Assembly: GCF_022229015.1 (NCBI RefSeq)
Contig: NZ_JAKKFF010000068.1
Location: 1-37,488 of the forward strand
DNA length: 37,488 nucleotides
Direction of reading: 5' to 3'
Origin: Micromonospora foliorum
Lineage (GTDB): Bacteria > Actinomycetota > Actinomycetes > Mycobacteriales > Micromonosporaceae
Below are positions 7,849 to 16,284 of the stretch, piece after piece (position 1 is the first letter of the stretch; each line of letters begins with the position of its first letter). The translations under genes were made by a program, and so were the position numbers. The notes under the pieces are model-generated. The model was not told the DNA's origin. It saw only the letters and a program-made list of their open reading frames with translations, and searched no databases.

Positions 7849-8982
7849 ATGGCGTACCGTCCGACCGTCGTCGACACCGCGCCCGACCTGTCCACCCTCA
7901 CGCTCGGCGTGGAGGAGGAGTTCCTGCTGCTCGACCCGGACAGCGGCCGGAACCTGCCGGTGGCCGACCAGGTGCTCGGCGCGCTGCGCGGCCCGGCCCG
8001 GGACCAGAGCCGCCAGGAGTTCCGGCACAGCATGGTGGAGATGGTCACCCCGGTCTGCGCCGACCTCACCGAACTGCGCGCGCACCTGGTGGCGCTGCGC
8101 CGCTCCGCCGCCGAGGCCGCCACCGCGGCCGGGGCCCGACTGGTGGCCGTCGGCGCCACCCCGCTGGCCGAACCGCACCGGACGGTCCCCGACGAACCGC
8201 GCTACCACGCGATGTCGCGCCGGTACGGGCCGGTGGCCCACGACCCGGCGGTGTGCGGCTGTCACGTGCACGTCGGGCTGCCCGACCGGGAACTGGCCGT
8301 GCAGGTCTGCAACCACCTGCGGGTGTGGCTGCCCGTGGTGCAGGCGATCACCACCAACTCGCCGCTGCACGACGGGCACGACACCGGGCACGCCAGTTGG
8401 CGCTCGATGCAGCTGGAACGGTGGCCCAGCATCGGGCCGACGCCGTACTTCGACTCGGCCGCCGACTACGACCACACGGTCGACCAGCTGATCGCCGCCG
8501 GCATCATGCTCGACGCGGCGATGGTCTACTGGTACGCCCGCCCGTCGTCGGCGTACCCGACGGTGGAGGTGCGGGTCGGTGACGTCTGCACCGAGGTGGA
8601 CGACGCGGTGCTGGTCGCCGCGCTGGTCCGGTCCCTCGTGGCCACCCTCGCCGACGACGTACGCGCCGGGGTGACCGCCCCGGACGTCCGGGACTGCCTG
8701 GTCGCGGCGGCGCACTGGCGGGCCGCCCACGACGGTCTCGACGGCGAGCTGATCGACCTCCGGGCCGGTGGCACCCGACCCGCCTGGGCGCTCGTCGACG
8801 ACCTGATGGCGGTGATCGCCCCGGCCCTGCTGCGCCACGGCGACCTCGGGTACGTGTTGGCGCAGCTGGCCCGACTGCGCCGCGACGGCACCGGCGCGGC
8901 CCGGCAGCGGCAGGTGTTGGAGCGAACCGACGACCTGCGCGCGGTCGTCGACGACCTGATCGCCCGCACGGCCACCGGCTGA
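7849..8982 (+). CDS. Glutamate-cysteine ligase-like (GCS2/YbdK) carboxylate-amine ligase
   Basis: The 377-aa product is a free-standing GCS2-family amide ligase. The family signature LTLGVEEEFLLLD (residues 14-26) provides acidic Mg/ATP ligands. CGCHVHVGLPD (about 140-150) is the second conserved block, and TVEVRVGDVC near 240 matches the usual VE-R-D segment. Family members form an ATP-dependent gamma-glutamyl or similar amide bond; several have weak glutamate-cysteine ligase activity in vitro, with unknown true substrates. The ATG has a GGGGAGGGG ribosome site. It follows the ECF42-type gene by 67 bp and is convergent with an amidotransferase and a GCS2/ATP-grasp fusion. It is paralogous to the N-terminal half of that fusion, so the three may act in one pathway. 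Confidence 0.85.
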   Translation: MAYRPTVVDTAPDLSTLTLGVEEEFLLLDPDSGRNLPVADQVLGALRGPARDQSRQEFRHSMVEMVTPVCADLTELRAHLVALRRSAAEAATAAGARLVAVGATPLAEPHRTVPDEPRYHAMSRRYGPVAHDPAVCGCHVHVGLPDRELAVQVCNHLRVWLPVVQAITTNSPLHDGHDTGHASWRSMQLERWPSIGPTPYFDSAADYDHTVDQLIAAGIMLDAAMVYWYARPSSAYPTVEVRVGDVCTEVDDAVLVAALVRSLVATLADDVRAGVTAPDVRDCLVAAAHWRAAHDGLDGELIDLRAGGTRPAWALVDDLMAVIAPALLRHGDLGYVLAQLARLRRDGTGAARQRQVLERTDDLRAVVDDLIARTATG

Positions 8983-8984
8983 CC

Positions 8985-9000
8985 GCCCGTCTGAGCGGGC
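8985..9000. terminator. Short hairpin between convergent genes
   Basis: GCCCG (8985-8989) and CGGGC (8996-9000) form a 5-bp stem with a 6-nt loop in the 26-bp gap between two convergent stop codons. It is weak but in the right place for a shared terminator. Confidence 0.35.
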
Positions 9001-9008
9001 CCGGCGGC

Positions 9009-10790
9009 TCAACGGATGTCGTGGGTCTGCAGCCACAGCTCCAGCAGGCCGAGTTGCCACAGCTTGTTGCTGCCGGCCGCCGCCTCTGCCCGGTCCGGCT
9101 CGGCGAGCAGGTGTGCCACGTACTCCGGGCGGAACAGCCCCCGCTCGCGCGCGGCCGGCGCCTGCAACGCCTCGGCGACCAACTCGCGCACCGGGCCGTC
9201 CACCTTGCGCAGCGCCGGCACCGGGAAGTAGCCCTTCGGCCGGTCGATCACCTCGTCCGGGACGATGCCCCGACTCGCCGCCTTCAGCACACCCTTGCCG
9301 CCCTGCGCCAGCTTCAGGGCGGGTGGGCAGGCCGCGGCCAGCTCGACGACCTCGTGGTCGAGGAACGGCACACGGGCCTCCAGCCCCCAGGCCATCGTCA
9401 TGTTGTCGACCCGCTTGACCGGGTCGTCGACAAGCATCACCAGGCTGTCCAGGCGCAGCGCCGCGTCCAGCGCGGTGTCCGCGCCGGGTGCGCCGAAGTG
9501 CGCGGCGACGAACTCCAGGCTGGCGTCGTGGTCGAGCATCCACTCGGGCGCCAGGTGCCCGCCGAGCGCGTCGTGGCGACGATCGAAGAACACCCGGGCG
9601 TACGCCTCGACGGCGTCCGCGCGGGCCACGTTCGCCATCGGCGGGTACCAGTCGTAGCCGGCCAGGATCTCGTCGGCGCCCTGCCCGGACTGCACCACCG
9701 TGATCCGCTGCGAGACCTCCTCGGAGAGCAGGTGGAACGCGACGCAGTCGTGGCTGACCATCGGCTCGCTCATCGCCGCGATGGCCTGGTGCACGGCCGG
9801 GACGAACCGCTGCGCGCCGATGCGGATCTGGTGGTGGTCGGTGCCGAAGTGCCGGGCCATCAGGTCGGAGTAGTGGAACTCGTCGCCGCTCTCCCCCGCC
9901 GCCGCCTCGAAGCCGATGCTGAAGGTGGCCAGGCCGGTCTGGCCCTGCTCGGCCAGCAGGGCGACGATCAGGCTGGAGTCGAGACCACCGGAGAGCAGCA
10001 CGCCGACCGGCACGTCGGCGACCATCCGCCGGCGTACGGCGGTGCGCAGCGCCGCCATCAGTCGTTCCTGCCACTCGTCGGCGGACATGGCGGGGGCGGC
10101 GGCCCGGTTGAACTCCGGCCGCCAGTAGGTGGTGTCGGTGCTCCGCCCGTCCGCGGTGATCACCCGCACGGTGGCCGGCGGGAGTTTGCGGACCCCGGCG
10201 AGGATCGTGCGCGGCGGCGGCACCACCGAGTGGAAGCTCATGTAGTGGTGCAGCGCCACCGGGTCGAGGTCGGTGTCCACGTCACCGGCGGCGAGCAACG
10301 CCGGCAGGGTCGAGGCGAAGCGCACCCGGCCCGGCCCCTCGGCCAGGTAGAGCGGCTTGATGCCGAGCCGGTCCCGGGCCAGCACCAGGGTGTGCGTGGC
10401 CAGCTCGACCAGGGCGAACGCGAACATCCCGTAGAACCGCTCGACGCAGGCCGTCCCCCACCGGTGGTACGCCTTGAGGATCACCTCGGTGTCCGAGGTG
10501 GACCGGAAGGAGTAACCGGCGGCGGTCAGCTCGTCGCGCAGCTCCCGGTAGTTGTAGATGCAGCCGTTGAAGACCAGGGCCAGGCCCAGCTCGGAATCGA
10601 CCATCGGCTGGGCGCCCGCGTCGGACAGGTCGATGATGCGCAGCCGGCGGTGCACCAGGGCAACCGGCCCCTGCTGCCACCGGCCCTCGCCGTCCGGGCC
10701 CCGGGAGGCCAGCTCCGGGAGCATCCGCTCGACGGCGGCCACGTCCGGTGGCGCCCCGTCGAGGCGGAACTCGCCTCCGATACCGCACAT
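9009..10790 (-). CDS. Asparagine synthase-family amidotransferase, N-acetylglutaminylglutamine-amide (AsnO-like) type
   Basis: The 593-aa product has an N-terminal class II glutaminase domain starting with the Cys2 nucleophile (MCGIGG) and a C-terminal synthetase domain with the PPi loop SGGLDSS (267-273). The Glu that binds glutamine in AsnB NGEIYN is Cys77 here (NGCIYN). Long stretches resemble the amidotransferase that amidates N-acetylglutaminylglutamine (FSIGFE, GDEFHYSDL, MSEPMVSHDC, DDPVKRVDNMTMAWGLEAR, KGYFPVP) more than true asparagine synthetase. Its known partner, the Ngg acetyltransferase/ATP-grasp protein, is absent; a GCS2/ATP-grasp fusion lies 89 bp upstream instead. The ATG at 10790 was preferred over a GTG three codons upstream because it exposes Cys2 and has AGAGG 8 nt before it. 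Confidence 0.88.
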   Translation of the reverse strand: MCGIGGEFRLDGAPPDVAAVERMLPELASRGPDGEGRWQQGPVALVHRRLRIIDLSDAGAQPMVDSELGLALVFNGCIYNYRELRDELTAAGYSFRSTSDTEVILKAYHRWGTACVERFYGMFAFALVELATHTLVLARDRLGIKPLYLAEGPGRVRFASTLPALLAAGDVDTDLDPVALHHYMSFHSVVPPPRTILAGVRKLPPATVRVITADGRSTDTTYWRPEFNRAAAPAMSADEWQERLMAALRTAVRRRMVADVPVGVLLSGGLDSSLIVALLAEQGQTGLATFSIGFEAAAGESGDEFHYSDLMARHFGTDHHQIRIGAQRFVPAVHQAIAAMSEPMVSHDCVAFHLLSEEVSQRITVVQSGQGADEILAGYDWYPPMANVARADAVEAYARVFFDRRHDALGGHLAPEWMLDHDASLEFVAAHFGAPGADTALDAALRLDSLVMLVDDPVKRVDNMTMAWGLEARVPFLDHEVVELAAACPPALKLAQGGKGVLKAASRGIVPDEVIDRPKGYFPVPALRKVDGPVRELVAEALQAPAARERGLFRPEYVAHLLAEPDRAEAAAGSNKLWQLGLLELWLQTHDIR

Positions 10791-10879
10791 GGCACGCACC
10801 TCTCATCGGCTGGGGCCGCTGACCGGTCCAGGCTTGGCGGACCGGGTTGCGTCCCGATGACGGATGGGTCAAGCGTGGG

Positions 10880-13549
10880 TTACACCGACGGTTCGTCGGC
10901 TCCGCCGAGCAGCCAGGTGTCCTTCGACCCGCCACCTCGCGACGAGTTGACGATCATGCTGCCGGCCGGCGCCACCCGGGTCAGCGCCACCGGCGCCACC
11001 TCGGCGGTGTCACCGAGGAACACGAACGCCCGCAGGTCGACGTGGCGGGGAGCCAGCGCCGCGCCGTCGAAGACCGGGTGCGTGGTGAGCGCGATCATCT
11101 CCTGGGCGATCCACCGGTGCGGGGCCGCGAGGATCTGCTCCCGGACGGCGTCCAGCTCCTCCGCCTCGGCCCGAGGACCGATCACCACCCGGTCACCGCC
11201 GTACCCGTCGACCGGCTTGAGCACCAGCTCGTCGAGCCGGCCCAGCACCTCGGCCCGCTGCTCGGGCAACCCACACAGGTACGTCGGCACGTCCCCCAGC
11301 AGCGGCTTCTCGCCGAGGTAGTACTCGATCAGCCGGGGCACGTACGCGTACAGCGCCTTGTCGTCACCGACACCGTTGCCCAGCGCGTTGGCCAGCGTGA
11401 GCCGCCCGGCGTGCACCGCGGCGAGCAGCGGCCACCCCAGCGGCACCCCGTCCGCGCCCGGCGCGTGCAGCAGCGCCTCCTCGTCCATCCGCAGATAGAT
11501 CACGTCGACCTCGCGGCGGCAGCCCTCGCGGACCAGCCGGACCCGGCCCTCCTCCACCAGCAGGTCACTGGTCTCGGTCAGCGGCACACCCATCTCGTCG
11601 GCGAGCAGCCGGTGCTCGAACCACGCCGGGTCACCCGGGCCGCTGCTGAGCACCACCACGGCGGGGTCGTCGGCCGCGGCGGGCGCTGCGGCGACCAACG
11701 CCCGGTACAGCATCGCCGGCGTCTCGTCGGCGGGTAGCAGGTCCGCCGGCACCGGCAGCTCCGGCAGCACCGCCCGGGTCAGCCGACGGTTCTGCACCGC
11801 GTAGCCGATCCCGGAGGGCACCCGCAGGTTGTCCTCCAGCACGTACCAGCCGCCGTCCGGGTCCCGGACGAGGTCGGTGCCGGACACCTGGGCGCGGGTG
11901 CCCCGCCGGCCCATCAGCGCCCCGGTCGGGCGCAATCCGGGTGAGGACTCCACCACCCACGCCGGCACCACGCCGTCGGCCACCACGGCCCGGTCGGCGT
12001 AGACGTCCCGCAGGAACGCGTCGAGGGCACGGGCGCGCTGCACCAGGCCGGTCCGCAGGGTCCGCCAGTCGGCGGCGGGCACCACCCGGGGCACCAGGTC
12101 CACCGGGAAGAGCCGGGTGCTCGCCTCGCCGGCCACGCTGAACGTCACCCCCCGGGCCCGCTGCTCCTCGTCCCGGTCGTGTTCGCGTTGACGCAGGACG
12201 CCGGCGCCGAGCTGACGCAGGGCCGCGAGCATCGGGGCGTACGCCGGCTGCGGCCCGGCCGGTCCGAAGACCTCGTCGCCGACGTCGGCGTACGTGGGCA
12301 GCGCCGGCGGTGTGGGCGCACCCGGCAGCGGCCCTCGGGCCCGGCCCCGGGTCTCGTCGAGCAGCAGGTCGACCACGTCGGCCAACCGGCCACGTCGCTC
12401 GTACGCCCGCCGCTGCCGGGCGGCGGAGCTGCCGCGTTCCAGCGCGTACCGGGTCAGCTCGCTGACCTGCTCCCAGTCCCCGGTCGCCGCCAACTGTGGG
12501 CGCAGGTCGGTCACCAGGCGGCGGACCGCCTGGGCGGCCGACACCGGTCGGGCCGACCGGGGCAGGTCGAGCAGGTCGCCTTCCAACCCGGAGCGGGCCG
12601 CCCGCCACACGGCGGCGCGCAGCACCGGTGGTCGGACGGCCGTGCGCTCCACCCCGGCGCGCAGGGCGGCGACCTCCCGCCGGACGAGGGCCCGGAACAG
12701 GCCGGTGAGCAGGACGATGGTCTCCACGTCGGCGTTGGCGTCGGTGATCCGCAGCTCCACGGTGGGCACGTGCGCCGACGGCCGGACGTCGAAATAGATC
12801 ATGGCGGGGTCGGTGATGGTCTCCGAGGCGATCAGCTCCGCGACCAGCGCCTCGTGGTCCGCGGCGCTGGTCACCTCGCCCGGGTCCCCGGCGGTGGGCC
12901 AGCGCTGCCAGACCAGCGACCGGACGCTGGCGTAGCCGCTGTCCTGGCCCATCCAGTACGGCGAGCTGGTGGAGAGGGCGAGCAACACCGGCAGCCACGG
13001 CTGGACCCGGCGGGTGACCGCCACCGCCAGGTCCCGGTCGGAGACGCCGACGTGCACCTGCGCTCCGCAGATCAGCTGCTCCCGGGCGAGCATCTGGTAC
13101 TCGTCGAGCATCCGCCGGTAGCGGGAGGTGGGAGTGACACTGGGATCGCCGTCGGCGCGCAGCGGCACCGTACCGGCCGCCACGATGCCCAGCCCGGCCC
13201 GGTCGGCGACCTGGACGGCCGCCTGCCGCAGCCGGGTCAGCTCGGCGCGGATCTCGTCCAGCGTGCGGCAGACCGCGGTGTTGGTCTCCACCACGCTGCG
13301 GTGCAGCTCGGCGGTGAACGAGGCCGCCGGCAACCGGTCGAGCAACTCCCCGGCCCGGGGCACCAACTCCCGGGTGTGCAGGTCGACGACGTGGAACTCT
13401 TCCTCCACCCCGATCGTGGCCAGGTCCGCCGGATCGTCGTCGTCCAGCGACAGGGCCGGGTTCGGGCGGGGGGTGGGCAGCGTCTGGCCGTTGCCGGACC
13501 GGCCCACCGGCCCGTCGTACGTCGGCGCGTTCGTGGTGTTGTCGGCCAT
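10880..13549 (-). CDS. GCS2 carboxylate-amine ligase fused to circularly permuted type 2 ATP-grasp
   Basis: The 889-aa product is a two-enzyme fusion. Residues 43-395 form a GCS2 domain: IGVEEEFHVVD (46-56), CGAQVHVGVSD (161-171) and VELRITDANADVET (264-277). Residues 425-885 form a circularly permuted ATP-grasp domain (DUF404/407 type) with the hallmark segments VYADRAVVADG (516-526) and LEDNLRVPSGIGYAVQNR (571-588). Both halves are predicted ATP-dependent amide-bond ligases, so one polypeptide could couple two successive steps. Comparative work on amidoligases (Iyer and Aravind) predicted that such domains make peptide-like metabolites. The amidotransferase gene follows on the same strand, presumably in one operon. 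A GTG two codons upstream is an alternative start. Substrates are unknown. Confidence 0.88.
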   Translation of the reverse strand: MADNTTNAPTYDGPVGRSGNGQTLPTPRPNPALSLDDDDPADLATIGVEEEFHVVDLHTRELVPRAGELLDRLPAASFTAELHRSVVETNTAVCRTLDEIRAELTRLRQAAVQVADRAGLGIVAAGTVPLRADGDPSVTPTSRYRRMLDEYQMLAREQLICGAQVHVGVSDRDLAVAVTRRVQPWLPVLLALSTSSPYWMGQDSGYASVRSLVWQRWPTAGDPGEVTSAADHEALVAELIASETITDPAMIYFDVRPSAHVPTVELRITDANADVETIVLLTGLFRALVRREVAALRAGVERTAVRPPVLRAAVWRAARSGLEGDLLDLPRSARPVSAAQAVRRLVTDLRPQLAATGDWEQVSELTRYALERGSSAARQRRAYERRGRLADVVDLLLDETRGRARGPLPGAPTPPALPTYADVGDEVFGPAGPQPAYAPMLAALRQLGAGVLRQREHDRDEEQRARGVTFSVAGEASTRLFPVDLVPRVVPAADWRTLRTGLVQRARALDAFLRDVYADRAVVADGVVPAWVVESSPGLRPTGALMGRRGTRAQVSGTDLVRDPDGGWYVLEDNLRVPSGIGYAVQNRRLTRAVLPELPVPADLLPADETPAMLYRALVAAAPAAADDPAVVVLSSGPGDPAWFEHRLLADEMGVPLTETSDLLVEEGRVRLVREGCRREVDVIYLRMDEEALLHAPGADGVPLGWPLLAAVHAGRLTLANALGNGVGDDKALYAYVPRLIEYYLGEKPLLGDVPTYLCGLPEQRAEVLGRLDELVLKPVDGYGGDRVVIGPRAEAEELDAVREQILAAPHRWIAQEMIALTTHPVFDGAALAPRHVDLRAFVFLGDTAEVAPVALTRVAPAGSMIVNSSRGGGSKDTWLLGGADEPSV

Positions 13550-13714
13550 GGTCACCCCGGTTCGCGTGTCGGTCTCGACTGGTCCGACGAGCGTTCCCAG
13601 GGTTGGTACCGGGGGTGTTTCCGGCGCGTTAAGGTGGCGCGCCCGTTCTGGCCGGGCTGCTCAGCGACGGTGATCGGCGGCTACACACCGGCCTGGGGCG
13701 CACGGAGTTGGTGA

Positions 13715-13749
13715 TGTCGGGGTGTCCCGCCGGCCTGGACACCCCGACA
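13715..13749 (-). terminator. Perfect hairpin terminator of the cellulase gene
   Basis: TGTCGGGGTGTCC (13715-13727) pairs perfectly over 13 bp with 13737-13749 around a 9-nt loop. It lies 45 bp after the cellulase stop on the minus strand. The rest of the 245-bp gap (13550-13794) shows no gene. Confidence 0.75.
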
Positions 13750-13794
13750 CCAGCAGTCTCGATTCGATCAATCGCGGTCAAGCCGCGGCCGGCG

Positions 13795-15147
13795 TCACCT
13801 CATGTTCGCCACCACGAACGGCGCGTGGCCGTGCAGGTAGTTGGTCCACCCGCCGGTCACCGGCGCGCCCGGGCTGAGCAGGTTGGTGGTGTCGGTGCCG
13901 ACGTCGAGCTTCCAGGCCGTCCAGGAGATGCCGTTGGTCTTCATCCAGTCGATCCAGGACTGCGCCTCCGGCAGGCAGGCCCGGCCGTCGAGGCCGCCGT
14001 CGGCGTTACTGGCGCCCCACTCGGTGACGAACAGCGCCAGACCCGCGCGGATCGCCGCGTCGCCCTTGGCGCGCAGCGACGCCCCGTGCGTGCAGGAGTA
14101 GAAGTGCAGCGTGTACATCAGGTTGGTGCCGGTGACCGGGCTGGCCGCCGCGACGTCCACGTCCTGTGACCAGGTCGGGGTGCCGAGCACGATGATGTTG
14201 TCCGGGTCGGCGGCGCGGATCGCGGACACCACCGCCTGGTGGTACGGCTTGATGACGTTGGCCCAGCTGACCTGGAGCGGCTCGTTGTAGGGCTCCCAGA
14301 TGACGTTGGGCAGGTTGCCGTACCGGCGGGCCAGGTCACCGAAGAACGCGACCGCCTGGGACTGGTTGTTCTGCGCCTCGTGCGCGTGCCAGTCGACGAT
14401 CACGTAAACACCGGCCCTGACCGCGTTGTTGATGATGGTCTCCACCTGCGCGCGCGCCTTGGCCGGGTCGCTGAGGTACGCCCCCGCCGGCTCCACACCC
14501 ATGGCCGCGCGGATCACCTGGAGGTTCCAGTTGTCGCGCATCCAGGTCAACGCGGAGAGGTTCTCGGCGTACGGGGCGGTCTCCCAGTTGAGCCACATGC
14601 TGCTGATGCCCCGCAACTGCACCCGGGCGCCGGACCTGTCGCACATCGTCGTGCCGCAGACCCGAAGCTGCCCGTACCGCTCGACCGGAGTGCCGGTGGT
14701 CGGCGGCGGAGTGGTCGGCGGCGGAGTCGTGGGCGGCGGGGTGGTCGGGGGCGGGCCGCCGGCGCAGGACGCGCCGTTCACGGTGCAGTTGAGCGGGGTG
14801 CCGGAGCCGTTGACGAGGAAGCCGAACGAGGTGGAGGCGCCGGCGGCGAGGGTGCCGTTCCAGGACACGTTGGCGAAGGTGTAGTGGCTGCCCGAGGTGG
14901 TCTGCTGTGCGTTCCACGACTGGCTGACGGTCGAGGTGGACGGCAGGTCGAACTCGACCCGCCAGCTGGTGATCGGTGCGGAGGTGTCGTTGGTGACGGT
15001 GACCTGTCCCTGGTAGCCATTGCCCCAGTTGTTCGTCACGGAGAACACGGCGGTCGCCGCGCTGGCGGGTGTGGCGGCTACCACTGCCACCCCACCGGCG
15101 AGCAGGCCGGCGACGGCCAGAGTCGTGACAAGTCTCAGTGTGCGCAT
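13795..15147 (-). CDS. Secreted cellulase: CBM2 plus glycoside hydrolase family 5
   Basis: The 450-aa product has a Sec signal peptide (MRTLRLVTTLAVAGLL, cleavage after ASA at about residue 30). A CBM2 cellulose-binding domain follows (31-128, with NNWGNGYQG, SWRVEFDLP, QSWNA and a Cys121-Cys128 pair), then a PPPTT-repeat linker (131-153) and a GH5 catalytic domain (about 155-450). The acid/base Glu289 lies in WEPYNEP and the nucleophile Glu376 in FVTEWGA; DWHAHEAQNN (252-261) is also typical. It should be a secreted endo-beta-1,4-glucanase. The start at 15147 is preferred over the upstream GTG at 15207, because that GTG overlaps a good promoter -10 and would add an atypical Pro/Arg-rich tail before the signal peptide. 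Confidence 0.93.
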   Translation of the reverse strand: MRTLRLVTTLAVAGLLAGGVAVVAATPASAATAVFSVTNNWGNGYQGQVTVTNDTSAPITSWRVEFDLPSTSTVSQSWNAQQTTSGSHYTFANVSWNGTLAAGASTSFGFLVNGSGTPLNCTVNGASCAGGPPPTTPPPTTPPPTTPPPTTGTPVERYGQLRVCGTTMCDRSGARVQLRGISSMWLNWETAPYAENLSALTWMRDNWNLQVIRAAMGVEPAGAYLSDPAKARAQVETIINNAVRAGVYVIVDWHAHEAQNNQSQAVAFFGDLARRYGNLPNVIWEPYNEPLQVSWANVIKPYHQAVVSAIRAADPDNIIVLGTPTWSQDVDVAAASPVTGTNLMYTLHFYSCTHGASLRAKGDAAIRAGLALFVTEWGASNADGGLDGRACLPEAQSWIDWMKTNGISWTAWKLDVGTDTTNLLSPGAPVTGGWTNYLHGHAPFVVANMR

Positions 15148-15203
15148 GCGGAACCCGCTTCGGATCGACGGTGGTGGTCTGAGGCGGGGCGGCGCCTTCG
15201 CGC

Positions 15204-15232
15204 ACAATATCGATCAGCTCCGATGGGAGCAA
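15204..15232 (-). promoter_or_regulatory. Cellulase promoter with overlapping inverted repeat
   Basis: On the minus strand TTGCTC (15227-15232) is followed after exactly 17 bp by TATTGT (15204-15209). The inverted repeat GCTCC-GATG-GGAGC (15217-15230) covers the -35 and spacer. It contains TGGGAGC, one half of the CebR-type operator TGGGAGCGCTCCCA known from cellulase genes. The spacing is not the canonical full operator, so CebR control is only a suggestion. Confidence 0.5.
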
Positions 15233-15238
15233 GGTGGA

Positions 15239-15263
15239 GGCGCTGACCGCAGGGGTCAGCGCC
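15239..15263 (-). terminator. Perfect hairpin overlapping the stop codon of the helical-protein gene
   Basis: GGCGCTGACC (15239-15248) pairs perfectly over 10 bp with 15254-15263 around a 5-nt loop. The TGA stop of the upstream minus-strand gene lies within the stem. It probably ends that transcript just before the cellulase promoter. Confidence 0.65.
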
Positions 15264-16182
15264 GCCGCCAGCGGAACCGACGTGGACCGGTCACGGCACC
15301 CGTGGGCACGCCGTCCCGGCCCAGCAACTCGGCGGCCACCCGGAGGTCCTCGGCGGGCTGCGCGGCGGCCGACCCCAAGAGCTTCACCAGCCGATCGCCC
15401 AGCGCCAGCACCACACCCGCGCGCTCGACGTCGCCGGTCATGGCCAGGCACCGCGCGTACAGCCCGTAGGTGTCCGCCAGCTCCCGGAGGCTGAGCGGAC
15501 GCGCCGGGTCGTGCAGCGCCTGACGCAGCTCGCAGGCCCGCGACGCCGCCAGCACCGCGTCCCGGAGACCGTCCAGCGACGACGGTCGGGTGAGGTGCCG
15601 GTGCAGCAACGCGGTCGCCTGGTGGTGGTACGCCGCACCCAGCGCCTGCCGGGTGCCGGGCCCGGCCGACGGCGGGGACCCGACGGCCGTCAGCCCCACC
15701 GCGACCGCCCGGCCCAGCAACTCCCTGCGCGTCGCCGGCTGACCGGCCACGAACGCGACCTCCGCGAGGTCGGTCAGCGCGGCGATCAGCTCCGCGAGCG
15801 CGTCGTCCCGGGGCGGCGCGGCCACGTCGCCACCCTCGGCCGCCACCGCGTCGTACACCCGCTCGAAGATCGCGACCGCCTCGCCGCCGGGCGCCATCCC
15901 CTCGGCGGCCCGACCACGCGCGGACAGCAGCATTCCGCGCCACCTCAGCGCCCGCGCCAACTGCTGCTGGTCGTGCCGGTCGGGCCGAACCGAACCGCGC
16001 GCCGCCTGCCGGTAGGCGTCGATCACCCGTATCCACAGGCGGTCGGCGTCCGCCCAGCTGTCCGGCCGCCGCGACCACTCCCGCGCCTGCTCGAACAGCC
16101 TGCTCCGCTCGTCCGGTCCCACGTGCCGCACCGCCCTCCACGCCGGCCACCCGCGACCGACGCCGCAGACAGTGACCGTCAT
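15256..16182 (-). CDS. Helical TPR-like protein of unknown function
   Basis: The 308-aa product is rich in Ala, Arg and Leu and predicted largely helical. It has repeated helix pairs about 35-45 residues apart (QLARALRWRGMLLSARGRAAEG, LGAAYHHQATALLHRHL, LADTYGLYARCLAMTGDVERAG) that look like degenerate tetratricopeptide repeats. There is no signal peptide, membrane segment or enzyme motif. The ATG at 16182 has no clear Shine-Dalgarno sequence; a GTG about 21 codons inside (before GPDERSRLFEQ) is a plausible true start. It stands alone between the cellulase and a DHFR-like gene, with terminators on both sides. A scaffold or signalling role is possible, but I do not recognise the family. Confidence 0.6.
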   Translation of the reverse strand: MTVTVCGVGRGWPAWRAVRHVGPDERSRLFEQAREWSRRPDSWADADRLWIRVIDAYRQAARGSVRPDRHDQQQLARALRWRGMLLSARGRAAEGMAPGGEAVAIFERVYDAVAAEGGDVAAPPRDDALAELIAALTDLAEVAFVAGQPATRRELLGRAVAVGLTAVGSPPSAGPGTRQALGAAYHHQATALLHRHLTRPSSLDGLRDAVLAASRACELRQALHDPARPLSLRELADTYGLYARCLAMTGDVERAGVVLALGDRLVKLLGSAAAQPAEDLRVAAELLGRDGVPTGAVTGPRRFRWRRR

Positions 16183-16248
16183 CGATTCTAGGGGGAGTCG
16201 GCCGTTCGCCGGACGGCGCGGCCCGACCTTCGGCGCGAGCGCGCAACG

Positions 16249-16277
16249 GGGGACCGACCCCGACCGGGCCGGTCCCC
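16249..16277 (-). terminator. Hairpin terminator after the DHFR-like gene
   Basis: GGGGACCG (16249-16256) pairs perfectly with CGGTCCCC (16270-16277) around a 13-nt loop. It starts 7 bp after the stop codon on the minus strand. Confidence 0.6.
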
Positions 16278-16284
16278 GAGAGGT

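Noticed and set aside
7747..10074. Minus-strand open frame of 775 codons spanning the GCS2 gene and part of the amidotransferase
   Set aside because: It is antisense to GCS2 and out of frame with the amidotransferase, both of which carry clear family motifs.
9009..10790. Ordinary asparagine synthetase (AsnB)
   Set aside because: The synthetase domain carries many segments typical of the NAGGN-type amidotransferase, and the glutamine-binding Glu is replaced.
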